From CAYGAW01 sp964347945 (GTDB lineage Bacteria; Chloroflexota; Anaerolineae; UBA7937; B3-Chlor), in contig CAYGAW010000179.1 in NCBI GenBank assembly GCA_964347945.1, positions 1-30,074 on the forward strand: 30,074 bases of DNA, given 5' to 3'. Shown one piece after another: positions 7,230 through 15,503 of this stretch. The translations under genes were made by a program, and so were the position numbers. Under the pieces are notes generated by a model. The model worked only from the letters and a program-made list of their open reading frames with translations, did not search any database and was not told the DNA's origin. How positions within the stretch are numbered: the first letter of the stretch is position 1; the number at the start of each line of letters is the position of its first letter.

Positions 7230-9980
7230 TTGACTAGGCGGTGGGTCTCTACCCTTCTCAGGCTGCTCGCGCTGTGCGGCACACTAACCCTTCTCCTTCC
7301 CCAAGATGTCATGGCTCAGGATGATCCGATCATCGAGATCATGGAACAGATGACACCGCAGGAGAGGGTAGGTCAGCTGTTCATGGTTGACTTCGCCGGT
7401 GACGATACCTCTGAGGGGAGCGCAATTGATCAACTGATCGGGGAATACAAGGTTGGAGCCGTACTCCTCTCAGAGTCAAGGCGCAACATCAACAACCAGG
7501 GCGAGGTCCCTACGGCGCTTCAGGTGGCGGGGCTGACAAACGAACTCCAGAATCTGGCTTTCCGGGCCAACAGCTGGGAAATTGACGGCCAGGAGTTCTT
7601 TGTTCCCCTGTTCATCGCGGTCGAGCAAGAGGGCAATGGATATCCTCACAGCCAACTTCGCAACGGCTTCACACACCTCCCCAGTCAGATGGCGATCGGG
7701 GCAACCTGGAGTGAGCAACATGCTCAGACTGCCGGCACTGTCACGGGGCAGGAACTGGCTGCTGTGGGCGTCAATATGCTTCTCGGCCCGATCATCGATA
7801 TTCTCGATACGCCTCGATCAGGAGGAAGGGGGGATCTCGGGGTCAGGGTCTTTGGCGGAAGCCCCGACTGGGTCGCCAGGTTGGGCAGGGCGTACATCAG
7901 AGGTGTGCACGACGGCAGCGGTGGCAGGGTGGTCACTGTTGCCCACTATTTCCCCGGTCAGGGCGGGAGCGACCGTGATCCTCAGAGCGAGGTGACCACT
8001 ATCAACAAGACCCTAGACGAGATGAGAGCCCAGGAGTTGATGCCCTTCGCTGGAGTCACCAGATACTCCGGGAGCGACTCGCTAGGTACCACCGATGCTT
8101 TGCTGGTTGGCCACACCAGGTGCACCGCTTTCCAGGAGGACGTGGGCTCTCTCACCGATCCTCTGACTCTAGATGAGAATGGCCTTGCTGCCGCGATGGC
8201 CTTGCCAGAGTTTGCCGCCTGGAGAACATCAGGGCTTCTGGTGGCTGGGTTCCTCGGCGCGGATGCCATCAAGGACCATGTGAGTGCTCGTCTGCTAGGG
8301 TTCCCGCACCGTCGGATCGCTCGGGAGGCACTCTTGGCGGGCAATGACCTTCTTCCCTTGGTCAAGTTCTCTCTGGGCGAGGATTGGACTGCGAGTGACT
8401 TCGCGAACATGATAGACACGATACAGGATTTCCAAGGGCTCTACGAGAGCGACGAAGAGTTTCGAGACAGGGTGGATGAATCCGTGCGTAGGATCTTGCT
8501 GGCCAAGACGGCACTGTATCCTACGCCGTCCTTGGATGAAGTGCTGGTCGATGTGGAGTTGGCGGCGCAACTCGTTGGGGCCGGTGGCGAGGCGGCTCGG
8601 CTGATAGCGGAAGACGCTGTCACGCTTCTACATCCTAGCAAGGAAGACTTACGCTCTCGTCTCCCTGCAACTCCTACCGCTGAGGACGACATCTTGATTG
8701 TGGACTGCTTCGAGGACTGCTATGCGATCCCGGTGCTGCCGAGCGGGGCTCTGCAGAATACACTGCTGCGTATCTACGGCCCGCAGGGGACGGGGCAGGT
8801 CAGTCCTGACAGGGTGAATACGCTGAGCTTCTCCCAAGTCGGCGATTGGATGGCTGGCGAACTGGGCGAGTCGGACATGGCAGTGGTCGAAGGTCGAATA
8901 CAGGAGGCCGAGTGGGTTGTCTTCGCCTTGTCGGACTACAACCCGGACGATTTCCCCGCCGCGAGAGCCATCAAGGACCTTCTAGCGGAGAGAGACTACT
9001 ACTTGAGTGACAAGAAAGTCGTCGCCATCACCTACGATGCGCCCTATCACCTTGATGAGAACGAGGTGGGCAAACTTGATGCCTACTTCGCCGTCTATAG
9101 TAAGGTCCCTGCCTCTCTCGAAGCATCGTTGCGGCCCCTTTTCGAAGCCGATTTTATCCCCGCAGGGGTTGCACCAGTCAACGTTGAAGGTGTGGACCAC
9201 GATGTGGCGATTTTGCTGGCTCCAGACCCCACACAACTGATCACTCTGGAGAGGCTCGCTCCACCGCAGGACGTGCCCCTGTACGTGGGAGGAGATCCGT
9301 TGGTGGTGCGAACAGGCATCATTGTGGATCGCAACGGCAACCCGGTGCCGGACGGCACAAAGGTGGAGTTCAGGGGAAGCTATCTAAGAGGGGACATTTT
9401 CGTGGAACCCCAGGTGATGACAGACACCATCGGGGGCGTGGCCGGTGCCAGCTTCTGGCTCAGCGAGCCTGCACCAGCTGGGGTGATCGAGATCAGTGCG
9501 GTCAGTGGGGAAGCGAGTTCAGCACCCATGATAGTTCGCCTTGAGGTACCCGTAACACCTTTTCCCACGTACACTCCGACGTCGACGGCAACGCGCACCC
9601 CTACCGTGACACCCACTGCCGTACCACCCACCCCAACCGTTCGACCGACGCCAGTCCCTACGTTTGTTCCACCGATCGAGCCACCGGTTCGCCCCGTGGA
9701 TTGGTTTGATTTCCTGCTGGCTGGTACGGGCATTCTGGTGGGCAGCGTCGTGGGCCTCCAGGCGAGAAGAGGGAGGAGAAAGGGTTGGGAACGCGAGGTG
9801 CAGCTGATACTGTATGGTGTGGGCTTGGGTCTGACAGGCTACATACTCTACGGGTTGGGCCTTCTGAATCCGGCCAGGATTCTGAGATGGGAGGGAATGG
9901 CTGTCAGGGTCTTTCTTCTTCTGTTCTGTGCTGCTCTAGCTTTCTTGCCCAGCGGAGTAGCCTGGCCGAGACGCTCATAG
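7230..9980 (+). CDS. Surface-anchored GH3-like protein with lost catalytic residues, Ig-like domain and Pro/Thr-rich stalk
   Basis: A 916-residue exported protein. A signal peptide ends near MAQ (about residue 29). Residues 35-400 follow the GH3/NagZ barrel (TPQERVGQLFMVDF, FVPLFIAVEQEGNG, RVFGGSPDWVARLGRAYIRG). A second alpha/beta domain spans about 430-650, an invasin-like Ig domain about 690-775 (IVDRNGNPVPDGTKVEF), a TPT/PTP-rich spacer about 780-825, then about three membrane helices to the end. The NagZ motif KHFPGHGDT..DSH reads HYFPGQGGS..DPQ (239-252), and the nucleophile segment SDDLSM reads AGFLGA (339-344), so the nucleophile Asp and acid/base His are gone. It probably binds rather than cleaves glycans. 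The TTG start has AGGAG 10 nt upstream. Automatic annotation would likely call it beta-N-acetylhexosaminidase; I doubt that activity. Confidence 0.85.
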   Translation: MTRRWVSTLLRLLALCGTLTLLLPQDVMAQDDPIIEIMEQMTPQERVGQLFMVDFAGDDTSEGSAIDQLIGEYKVGAVLLSESRRNINNQGEVPTALQVAGLTNELQNLAFRANSWEIDGQEFFVPLFIAVEQEGNGYPHSQLRNGFTHLPSQMAIGATWSEQHAQTAGTVTGQELAAVGVNMLLGPIIDILDTPRSGGRGDLGVRVFGGSPDWVARLGRAYIRGVHDGSGGRVVTVAHYFPGQGGSDRDPQSEVTTINKTLDEMRAQELMPFAGVTRYSGSDSLGTTDALLVGHTRCTAFQEDVGSLTDPLTLDENGLAAAMALPEFAAWRTSGLLVAGFLGADAIKDHVSARLLGFPHRRIAREALLAGNDLLPLVKFSLGEDWTASDFANMIDTIQDFQGLYESDEEFRDRVDESVRRILLAKTALYPTPSLDEVLVDVELAAQLVGAGGEAARLIAEDAVTLLHPSKEDLRSRLPATPTAEDDILIVDCFEDCYAIPVLPSGALQNTLLRIYGPQGTGQVSPDRVNTLSFSQVGDWMAGELGESDMAVVEGRIQEAEWVVFALSDYNPDDFPAARAIKDLLAERDYYLSDKKVVAITYDAPYHLDENEVGKLDAYFAVYSKVPASLEASLRPLFEADFIPAGVAPVNVEGVDHDVAILLAPDPTQLITLERLAPPQDVPLYVGGDPLVVRTGIIVDRNGNPVPDGTKVEFRGSYLRGDIFVEPQVMTDTIGGVAGASFWLSEPAPAGVIEISAVSGEASSAPMIVRLEVPVTPFPTYTPTSTATRTPTVTPTAVPPTPTVRPTPVPTFVPPIEPPVRPVDWFDFLLAGTGILVGSVVGLQARRGRRKGWEREVQLILYGVGLGLTGYILYGLGLLNPARILRWEGMAVRVFLLLFCAALAFLPSGVAWPRRS

Positions 9981-9985
9981 CGTCT
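9969..9985. terminator. Inverted repeat between convergent genes, possible weak bidirectional terminator
   Basis: Seven-base perfect arms AGACGCT/AGCGTCT around CAT overlap the stop codon of the GH3-like gene and sit 17 nt from the stop of the kinase gene. There is no T run on either side, so a rho-independent role is uncertain. Confidence 0.3.
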
Positions 9986-10001
9986 GCCACGCGATCCCAG
10001 G

Positions 10002-11003
10002 TCAGAATATCAACTCTGGCTGAGCGATAGTCATGAGCAGCGCCAAGATGAATAGCGCCAGGACGCCAAGAGATAGCCATTTATGCGGCACGAGGCTTGA
10101 CCACACCAGAGCCAGACGCGTTTGGGTTCTTCTTCCCAGAGAGAGGTTTCTGGCCATTGTCAGGTCTCGTCTCATCTCCCCGACGTTCTGATACCTATCA
10201 TCCGGGCGTATGGCCATGGCTTTCAGAACAAGGTACTCGGTGAGGGAGGAGATAGCGGGGTTGAGGGACCGGGGGCTGGCAAGGCTCTCTGGCTCGAGGA
10301 AACGTTGTTGGGCATTCACGGGGGCGTGACCCGTCAGGAGATGATAGAGGGTCGCTCCCAGCGAATAGATGTCTGATCTGGCATCGGTCCGCCCGGTGCC
10401 GGCCCCGTACTGTTCCATAGGCGCATAGGTGGGCGTACCGACACCCCGCACTAGGGTGATGGTCTTGGGATCGCCCGAATCGAAGAATTTGACCAGCCCG
10501 AAATCTACCAACTTGACGACGTTGTCAGCGGTAAGCTTGACGTTGGCTGGCTTGACATCGCGATGGATGACAGGGGGGGTCTGTCCATGGAGATAGATCA
10601 GGGCAGTGCATATCTGATCGGCCCAGTCCAGGACGTCGCTTTCTGGCAACAACTCTCCCCGTTTCCTGGCCTGGTCAAGTAGCTCCTTCAAGTTGGGACC
10701 TGCGATGTAGTCCATCACCAGATAGTCGCGCCCGTCTTCGGAGAAATAGTCAAAGACCTTGGGTAGATTGGGGTGGTCCAGGTTAGCCAGTGCAGTGGCT
10801 TCTCTGTGGAATTGCTCGCGGAGTTGGCTTTCGAAAGCGGGATCTGTGTCTGCCGGATAGAATACCTCCTTGAGGGCAAACCTCATCTCCTTGCGACGGA
10901 GGTCTTCAGTCAGGTAGACCGCTCCCATCCCGCCACGGCCAATCAATTCCACAATCCTGTATCTGTCACGCAGTACGGTCGGAGGCGATAGCGGGATTGT
11001 CAA
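10002..11003 (-). CDS. Membrane-anchored PknB-type serine/threonine protein kinase
   Basis: A eukaryotic-like protein kinase of about 333 residues. Seen in order: glycine loop GRGGMGAVY, catalytic lysine in FALKEVF, the catalytic loop IHRDVKPANV, DFGLVK, activation-segment end GTPTYAPMEQYG, and DIYSLGATLYHLLTG. A juxtamembrane segment leads to one membrane helix (LGVLALFILALLM) and a tail of about 8 residues, so there is no outer sensor domain. I prefer the TTG start at 11003, with AGGTGG 9 nt upstream; a longer frame reaches a TTG at 11060, but that lies only about 11 nt after the predicted transcription start. Divergent from an FHA regulator that could bind phosphothreonine made by this kinase. 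All catalytic residues are present. Confidence 0.92.
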   Translation of the reverse strand: MTIPLSPPTVLRDRYRIVELIGRGGMGAVYLTEDLRRKEMRFALKEVFYPADTDPAFESQLREQFHREATALANLDHPNLPKVFDYFSEDGRDYLVMDYIAGPNLKELLDQARKRGELLPESDVLDWADQICTALIYLHGQTPPVIHRDVKPANVKLTADNVVKLVDFGLVKFFDSGDPKTITLVRGVGTPTYAPMEQYGAGTGRTDARSDIYSLGATLYHLLTGHAPVNAQQRFLEPESLASPRSLNPAISSLTEYLVLKAMAIRPDDRYQNVGEMRRDLTMARNLSLGRRTQTRLALVWSSLVPHKWLSLGVLALFILALLMTIAQPELIF

Positions 11004-11054
11004 TGTCTTTTTCCACCTTCCAGGGCGAGCATCTGGCGGTACTCGTCCGCCTGA

Positions 11055-11082
11055 TTGCAACCCGTACCCCCACTCTTATCAT
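11055..11082 (+). promoter_or_regulatory. Possible promoter of the FHA/winged-helix gene
   Basis: TTGCAA (11055-11060), 16 nt spacer, TATCAT (11077-11082). It overlaps the kinase promoter on the other strand, so the two would compete. Moderate match only. Confidence 0.35.
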
Positions 11083-11106
11083 ATTCGGGTCGGCGCAGAG
11101 TGTCAA
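11078..11106 (-). promoter_or_regulatory. Sigma-70 promoter of the kinase gene
   Basis: Minus-strand perfect TTGACA (11106-11101), 17 nt spacer, TATGAT (11083-11078). Predicted start near 11071, giving a leader of about 65 nt to the preferred TTG start at 11003. Confidence 0.75.
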
Positions 11107-11127
11107 GAGAAGCAGGGGAGGCGGCTG

Positions 11128-11781
11128 ATGCAAGAGAGGGCGCCTCGGCTCATCGTGCAGGGCGGAGGTGAGAAGGGAAAAGAGATACCGTTGACCCAGG
11201 ACATACTGACAATCGGTCGTTCGGCCGAGAACGACATCGTTATTGATGATCGACTTGCGTCGAGGCGTCATGCTCAGCTGGAGAGAGAGCACGGTCAGTA
11301 CGTGATTGCTGATCGCGGCAGCCGCAACGGAACTTTCGTGAACGGTCAGCGCATCGCCGAACGATATGTTCTGCGCGATGGGGACGAGGTGCAGATAGGT
11401 CTGGAATACAGGGCCCTTTACATCGATCCGGAGGCGACGGGTGCCTTGGTCACTGAAGCGCTGGTGCGAGGAAGGGGCCTGTGGGTGGATCGCGAGACGC
11501 GGGAGGTGTGGGTGCGGGGAAAGAAGTTGACACCGCCTGTGTCCAAGGCTCAGTTTCGACTGCTGATGCTCCTGCAGGGGAGATCAGGCCGAGTCTACAG
11601 CCGGGACGAGATCGTGGAGGTGGTGTGGCCGGGGGATGCCGAGGGAGCGGTCTCAGATGAGACGATAGATGCTCTTGTCGGAAGGCTGCGACGCCGGATA
11701 GCGGTTGCTGACCCTGAGCACGCCTATATCGTAACCGTCAGAGGACACGGCTTCAAGTTCGTGCAGCCTTGGGAGAAGTAG
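11128..11781 (+). CDS. FHA-domain transcriptional regulator with OmpR-type winged helix
   Basis: A 217-residue cytoplasmic regulator. Residues 7-95 form an FHA phosphothreonine-binding domain with the signature residues in ILTIGRSAENDIVI, SRRHAQLE and DRGSRNGTFVNG. Residues 115-215 form a Trans_reg_C winged helix (VSKAQFRLLMLLQGRSGRVY, VVWPGD, IDALVGRLRRRI, TVRGHGFKF). EmbR of mycobacteria joins the same domains in the opposite order, with an extra middle domain. There is no receiver domain, so control is probably by binding a phosphorylated partner or by being phosphorylated itself. The divergent membrane kinase is the obvious candidate. The ATG has GGGGAGG 6 nt upstream. Target genes are unknown; the shared intergenic region is the first place to look. 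Confidence 0.9.
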   Translation: MQERAPRLIVQGGGEKGKEIPLTQDILTIGRSAENDIVIDDRLASRRHAQLEREHGQYVIADRGSRNGTFVNGQRIAERYVLRDGDEVQIGLEYRALYIDPEATGALVTEALVRGRGLWVDRETREVWVRGKKLTPPVSKAQFRLLMLLQGRSGRVYSRDEIVEVVWPGDAEGAVSDETIDALVGRLRRRIAVADPEHAYIVTVRGHGFKFVQPWEK

Positions 11782-11811
11782 AGGCCCATAATCTGCCCGA
11801 AGCAGAAGAGT

Positions 11812-12690
11812 CTACATGGCTGAGGGCTCCACCCGGGGATTCCACGTCACAGGGTTGTTCCAGTCGGCGGCTTTCCAGGGCAGGTTCTGCGGAGTGACGA
11901 GGGGAAGCATCTCACGGAAGAAGGTCAGCCGTTCCGGGCCGCTGAGAGGCACGAATTGCTCTGCGATTTCCAGATCCTTCTGCAACTCCTCCATGGTGGA
12001 GCAGCCCACGATAGTCGTGCTAACTGGCAGACCCAGGGTATAGCGCAAAGCCCGATCGTACACGTCCCCCAGTTTGCCTAGACAAAAGACCTTCATGCCG
12101 ATGGTGGCCACGCCCTTGGCGTTGGCCACGGGTAGGAACTCCTCGGCGAAACTGTAGATGAAGTGGTCCAGTACCGAGACGGCGATGAGCACGCTGTCGA
12201 AGGGGAACCGTTGCAGGGCCTCAATCTGAATCTGAGGGTCGGTGTGGCCGCTGATACTGAGATGGCGGACCAGTCCCTCCTCGCGAGCCTGGGTCAGGGC
12301 GTGGATGGCACCGTCGGACGCGAAGCATCTGTCCAACTCCTCGCGACCCCAGATGTTGTGCAAGCGCCACTCGTCGACGTAGTCGGTTTGTAGACGAGAG
12401 AGGCTTTCCTCGAGTTGGCGCAGCGCGCCGTCGCGGGTGCGATCCCAGACCTTGGTGGCGATCCACATCTCGTCGCGCCGGTGCTTGGCCACCTTGCCCA
12501 CCCGCTCCTCCGACTGGCCGTACGAGTAGATCCAGGCTGTGTCGAAATAGCGGATGCCTCGGTCTATAGCAGTGTTGAGGATGGCAATTGCCTGCTCTTC
12601 GTTGCAGGCATGCTCATCCACTATGCGCTGGGCTCCAAAACTCAGAATGGGAAATTCTTCTTCCGTGTTGCCAAACGGTCGTGTTTGCAT
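11812..12690 (-). CDS. Aldo/keto reductase
   Basis: A 292-residue NAD(P)H-dependent oxidoreductase with a TIM-barrel fold. The catalytic tetrad is visible: Asp in RYFDTAWIY, Tyr in SYGQSEERVG, Lys in MWIATKVWDR and His in WRLHNIW. The coenzyme-binding end appears as TTIVGCSTMEEL. The C terminus carries a short family-specific tail (LPWKAADWNNPVTWNP). I chose the ATG at 12690 because family similarity begins there (MQTRPFGNTEEEFPILSFG) and a purine-rich AGGCAGG lies just upstream; the open frame runs further up to 12789 but the added residues look non-coding. No ferredoxin-like Cys motif is present, unlike the longer Fe-S members. Substrate unknown. Confidence 0.88.
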   Translation of the reverse strand: MQTRPFGNTEEEFPILSFGAQRIVDEHACNEEQAIAILNTAIDRGIRYFDTAWIYSYGQSEERVGKVAKHRRDEMWIATKVWDRTRDGALRQLEESLSRLQTDYVDEWRLHNIWGREELDRCFASDGAIHALTQAREEGLVRHLSISGHTDPQIQIEALQRFPFDSVLIAVSVLDHFIYSFAEEFLPVANAKGVATIGMKVFCLGKLGDVYDRALRYTLGLPVSTTIVGCSTMEELQKDLEIAEQFVPLSGPERLTFFREMLPLVTPQNLPWKAADWNNPVTWNPRVEPSAM

Positions 12691-12713
12691 CTCAGTGCCC
12701 TGCCTTTCTAGTG

Positions 12714-12727
12714 TACCTACATAGGTA
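12714..12727. promoter_or_regulatory. Short palindrome upstream of the aldo/keto reductase
   Basis: TACCTA-CA-TAGGTA, perfect 6-nt arms, lies 24-37 nt above the ATG at 12690. It could be an operator, but no convincing promoter boxes were found around it. Confidence 0.3.
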
Positions 12728-12881
12728 GCGCGCGTGCCATCACCCTCATGACCTGCACCGAACCACCACTGTCGCGCATCCAGAGGCACTCAGCTCGGCG
12801 CATTTCCTCCATTCTATCACGAGTACCTGTTTGAGAAGGATCCGTGACCGCTGGCGGCCAGTCTGGTCCGGCACGGTGAAG

Positions 12882-13673
12882 CTAAAGAGTGAATTCGGCG
12901 ACTACGAAGGTGTGGTCCGACGGTCGTTCAGCACGGCGGGCCTCGACGTCAATCCAGGCCTTGGCGCACTTCGTGGCAAGCTGGTCCGTGGCCCAGATGT
13001 GATCCACGCGCCACCCCATCTCCCGCTTCAACGCATTGGGAACTCTGTAGTCCCAGAACGTGTAGTGCCCTGGCTCCTCCGGATGGTGCAAGCGGAACAC
13101 ATCGACGAAACCCCACTGGCGTACGTCCTCAAGTGCTTTGCGAGCGTCCGGGTGGAAGTCCACGTGTCTCTCCAGACTCTTGGGTTCATACACATCGATT
13201 GGCTCTGGAGCAACGTTGAAGTCACCCATCCACAAGAGCGCCCCGCGCGAAGAGTAGTGTCGCTCGAAGAATGCCCTGAGTCGAGCGAGCCACCTCAGTT
13301 TGTACTGGAAGTGAGGCGAGTCTGGAGAGCGCCCTTGAGGGACGTAGGTATTCACCAGGGCGACATCCCCAATCCTGGCGCGAGCGAGACGTGCCTCGTC
13401 CGGATCCTCGCCGTCATCCAGTCCGAAGGCTACATCTTGTGGCGCCTCTCGGCTGACTATGGCTACGCCAGCATAGGCCTTCTGACCTCGGAAGACGACG
13501 TAGTAGCCAAGATCCAGAAAGCCGTCGGCCGGGAATTCGGCATCCTGCACCTTGGTCTCCTGCAAACACAGGATGTCCGGCGTCTCTCGCTGAAGCCATC
13601 CCAGCACCAACTCCAGCCGGGCGCGAATGGAGTTCGTGTTGAAGGTGGCAACCTTCAACGTATCTGGAGACAT
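12882..13673 (-). CDS. xth: Exodeoxyribonuclease III (AP endonuclease family)
   Basis: A 263-residue DNA repair nuclease that cuts at abasic sites and removes nucleotides from 3' ends. Family residues are in place: metal-site Asn in ATFNTNSIR, Glu in ILCLQETKVQD, YVPQGR, the Asp/Asn pair in WMGDFNVAPE, the YTFWDYR loop, the aspartate in WRVDHIW, and the final SDHTFVVAEF with the catalytic His. The length is normal for bacterial ExoIII. The ATG start at 13673 has only a weak ribosome binding site (GAGTGG). It lies alone on the minus strand, about 190 nt above the aldo/keto reductase start, and is unlikely to share function with it. Confidence 0.93.
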   Translation of the reverse strand: MSPDTLKVATFNTNSIRARLELVLGWLQRETPDILCLQETKVQDAEFPADGFLDLGYYVVFRGQKAYAGVAIVSREAPQDVAFGLDDGEDPDEARLARARIGDVALVNTYVPQGRSPDSPHFQYKLRWLARLRAFFERHYSSRGALLWMGDFNVAPEPIDVYEPKSLERHVDFHPDARKALEDVRQWGFVDVFRLHHPEEPGHYTFWDYRVPNALKREMGWRVDHIWATDQLATKCAKAWIDVEARRAERPSDHTFVVAEFTL

Positions 13674-13953
13674 ACTGTCTGTCCACTCACAAGACTGTTC
13701 TATCCCTGGACGTCAATCGTTCGAAAGTCTCTGGGACCGCCCCGGTCCCTTGGGTGAAACCTGTCAACAGCCAGGCTCGCCGAGGTGGCCGCAGCAGCTG
13801 CTGCCCGTCCGGATCTTGATCCAGTTGTTTCGCACCAGTAGCGCCAGTTTGCGGTGCCAAGGGATGGGAGCCCCCAGATTGGTGAAGAATGCCGAGATAC
13901 TTGGTCGTTGGTCCATCAGGGCTGATACCTCACTTAGGCGGCCTTGCTTACTA
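13674..13953. other. Non-coding stretch with a GC-rich inverted repeat
   Basis: No gene was recognised. A perfect 7-base inverted repeat, GGGACCG and CGGTCCC around CCC (13733-13749), lies 60 nt above the exonuclease III start. It has no T run, so an operator or RNA hairpin is as likely as a terminator. Confidence 0.35.
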
Positions 13954-14204
13954 TCACGTGCCGGATTGCTTCCTCTCCGAGCGCCTGGTGCAGTAATAGT
14001 CGTGATGGAGATTCATCTTCTCGGTAACGGGGCAGCTTGGGCAAATGTTGCCTGATTCCTGCTCTATGGCGCCGCTCTGCCGATGGTGGCATGGCAAGAA
14101 CCGCCATCCTAGCCGCACTCCACCCAACTCGGACAACCTGGACAGGTACACAACTCCGGTACCATCTGCTTCCTGTGCTCCATTTCTTCTGCGCGCATTC
14201 TCAC
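13954..14204 (-). pseudogene. Broken DUF2769 small cysteine-rich protein gene
   Basis: A small Cys-rich protein gene of about 83 codons carrying two lesions. The first frame starts at a GTG (14204) with a perfect AGGAGG 6 nt upstream and reads MEHRKQMVPELCTCPGCPSWVECG, then meets an in-frame TAG. The same frame goes on with GSCHATIGRA. A one-base slip is then needed to reach IEQESGNICPSCPVTEKM and NLHHDYYCTRRSE, read in a second frame ending at 13954. The paired CxCPxCP and CPSCPVTEKM..L..DYYCT blocks are the hallmark of DUF2769 proteins, whose function is unknown but whose Cys pattern suggests metal or cluster binding. It lies 50 nt after the SDR stop and was probably in its operon. A sequencing error could explain one lesion, less easily both. 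Confidence 0.7.
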
Positions 14205-14253
14205 GTTCCGCCTCCTGCGCCGTGTCCGCGATTTGGCTGATCTGCAGGTCTCA

Positions 14254-15009
14254 TCATTTGGCAGTCCAGCCGCCATCTGCCACAACTATGGATCCTGTTA
14301 TATACGAGGATTCGTCTGAGGCGAGAAAGAGAATGACATTGGCGATCTCCTCGGGGCGACCCACGCGCTTCAGCAGCGTCTTCTCCACGATGTTCCTTCT
14401 CTCCTGCTCGGGATTCGACGAATCGCGGATTATGCCTTCGAGCAGCGGAGTCGCCACCGGGCCGGGACAGACACAGTTGACGCGGATGTGGTCTGCAGCG
14501 TGATCTATGGCCATCGCTCTTGTCAACTGCACTACGCCACCCTTGGAAGCTGAGTAGGCGGCGATCTCGGTTCCTCCAACCAGACCCAGCTCCGACGCAA
14601 CGTTGACAATCACACCCCCTCCTTGACGTTGCATCACAGGGATGGCTTCCCTACAGCACAAGAAGACTCCCTTCAGGTTGACCTCCATCAGGCGATCCCA
14701 CTCCTCTTCGGTCGTGTTGGTCACGGTTTTCGCCAGCTCAATACCAGCGTTGTTGACCAGCACGTCGACCCTCCCATAGACGGAGATGGTCTCTTGGATC
14801 ATGCCCGTGACCTGAGAGGGGTCGCTGACATTTACCTGCACGAAGAGGATCTCGGTTCCGCTACCGGCAATCTCGCCCACCTCCTCCGAGGTCTCTCTGA
14901 TATCGGCCGCCACGACCTTGGCCCCCTCGGCGGCGAAGCGCATGGCGCTCGCAAAGCCAATGCCCGATGTCGCCCCCGTTATGATCGCGACCTTCCCCTT
15001 CACTCTCAC
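14254..15009 (-). CDS. Short-chain dehydrogenase/reductase (classical SDR, FabG-like)
   Basis: A 251-residue NAD(P)-dependent oxidoreductase with a Rossmann fold. Seen: the cofactor loop TGATSGIG, AADIRE (the acidic residue after the second strand favours NAD), VLVNNAG, the catalytic Ser in IVNVASELG, Tyr and Lys in AAYSASKGG, and the C-terminal YITGSIVVADGGW. The substrate cannot be assigned; sequences like this are often named FabG or glucose 1-dehydrogenase without proof. I prefer the GTG at 15009 (GGGGGAG 6 nt upstream) over a TTG six codons further up, because the family starts right before KGKVAIITGA. The remains of a DUF2769 gene follow in the same direction. Confidence 0.92.
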   Translation of the reverse strand: MRVKGKVAIITGATSGIGFASAMRFAAEGAKVVAADIRETSEEVGEIAGSGTEILFVQVNVSDPSQVTGMIQETISVYGRVDVLVNNAGIELAKTVTNTTEEEWDRLMEVNLKGVFLCCREAIPVMQRQGGGVIVNVASELGLVGGTEIAAYSASKGGVVQLTRAMAIDHAADHIRVNCVCPGPVATPLLEGIIRDSSNPEQERRNIVEKTLLKRVGRPEEIANVILFLASDESSYITGSIVVADGGWTAK

Positions 15010-15503
15010 TGTAAGCTCCCCCGTCAAGCTGTCAACCGCCTAGGGCGGCCTCCGCCTCCCGCGGGCTAGCACGCGGAGCGCGCTTCCCGTACCTCGTCGC
15101 TCCTCGTTTCGTTTGTCGGTCTCTGCGTGCTCGTTCAAACCATGATCCCTCAGCGAGCGTCCGGTGCAGGCTCAGTACGCGGTCCGGCAGCCTCGCAAGG
15201 ATCGCCGCAGAGGAAGAAGCCCTACGTCGTCCTCGCTCGAGATGTGGTCACTGGGGCGAGCAGGACGCGAGTGATGGAGGAGTAGACGACGGCGAACATC
15301 AGCAGCCCGGAATGGGCGTGCTCCTCCACGAATCGACTCCAACGCAGGAGCCCGGAGCAGAACATAACCCGTGTCTCCAGCCGTCAGCGCCTAGCCAGTG
15401 CGTGAACGAACCTAATGGCGGTCTGCAGTGAGATTCTACACGGCGTTCAGCTGAGGGTCAAGAGCCACGGCGGCGACCCATCGGGGAGACCGCGAGGAGA
15501 GAC
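15010..15503. other. Gene-poor GC-rich stretch
   Basis: About 490 bases without a recognisable gene, RNA or repeat family. A minus-strand open frame of about 49 codons, with one hydrophobic stretch (SGLLMFAVVYSS), was read through but has no start, RBS or family match. The region may hold a decayed gene. Confidence 0.4.

Noticed and set aside
9560..9700. Thr/Pro-rich repetitive DNA that could be taken for a microsatellite
   Set aside because: It encodes the in-frame stalk of the GH3-like surface protein and needs no other explanation.
12831..13757. 308-codon plus-strand frame opposite exonuclease III
   Set aside because: Exonuclease III on the minus strand has every catalytic motif; the opposite frame has no family likeness.
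15240..15400. Minus-strand short hydrophobic frame (SGLLMFAVVYSS)
   Set aside because: No start codon with RBS, no family match, and it ends within an otherwise gene-poor stretch.
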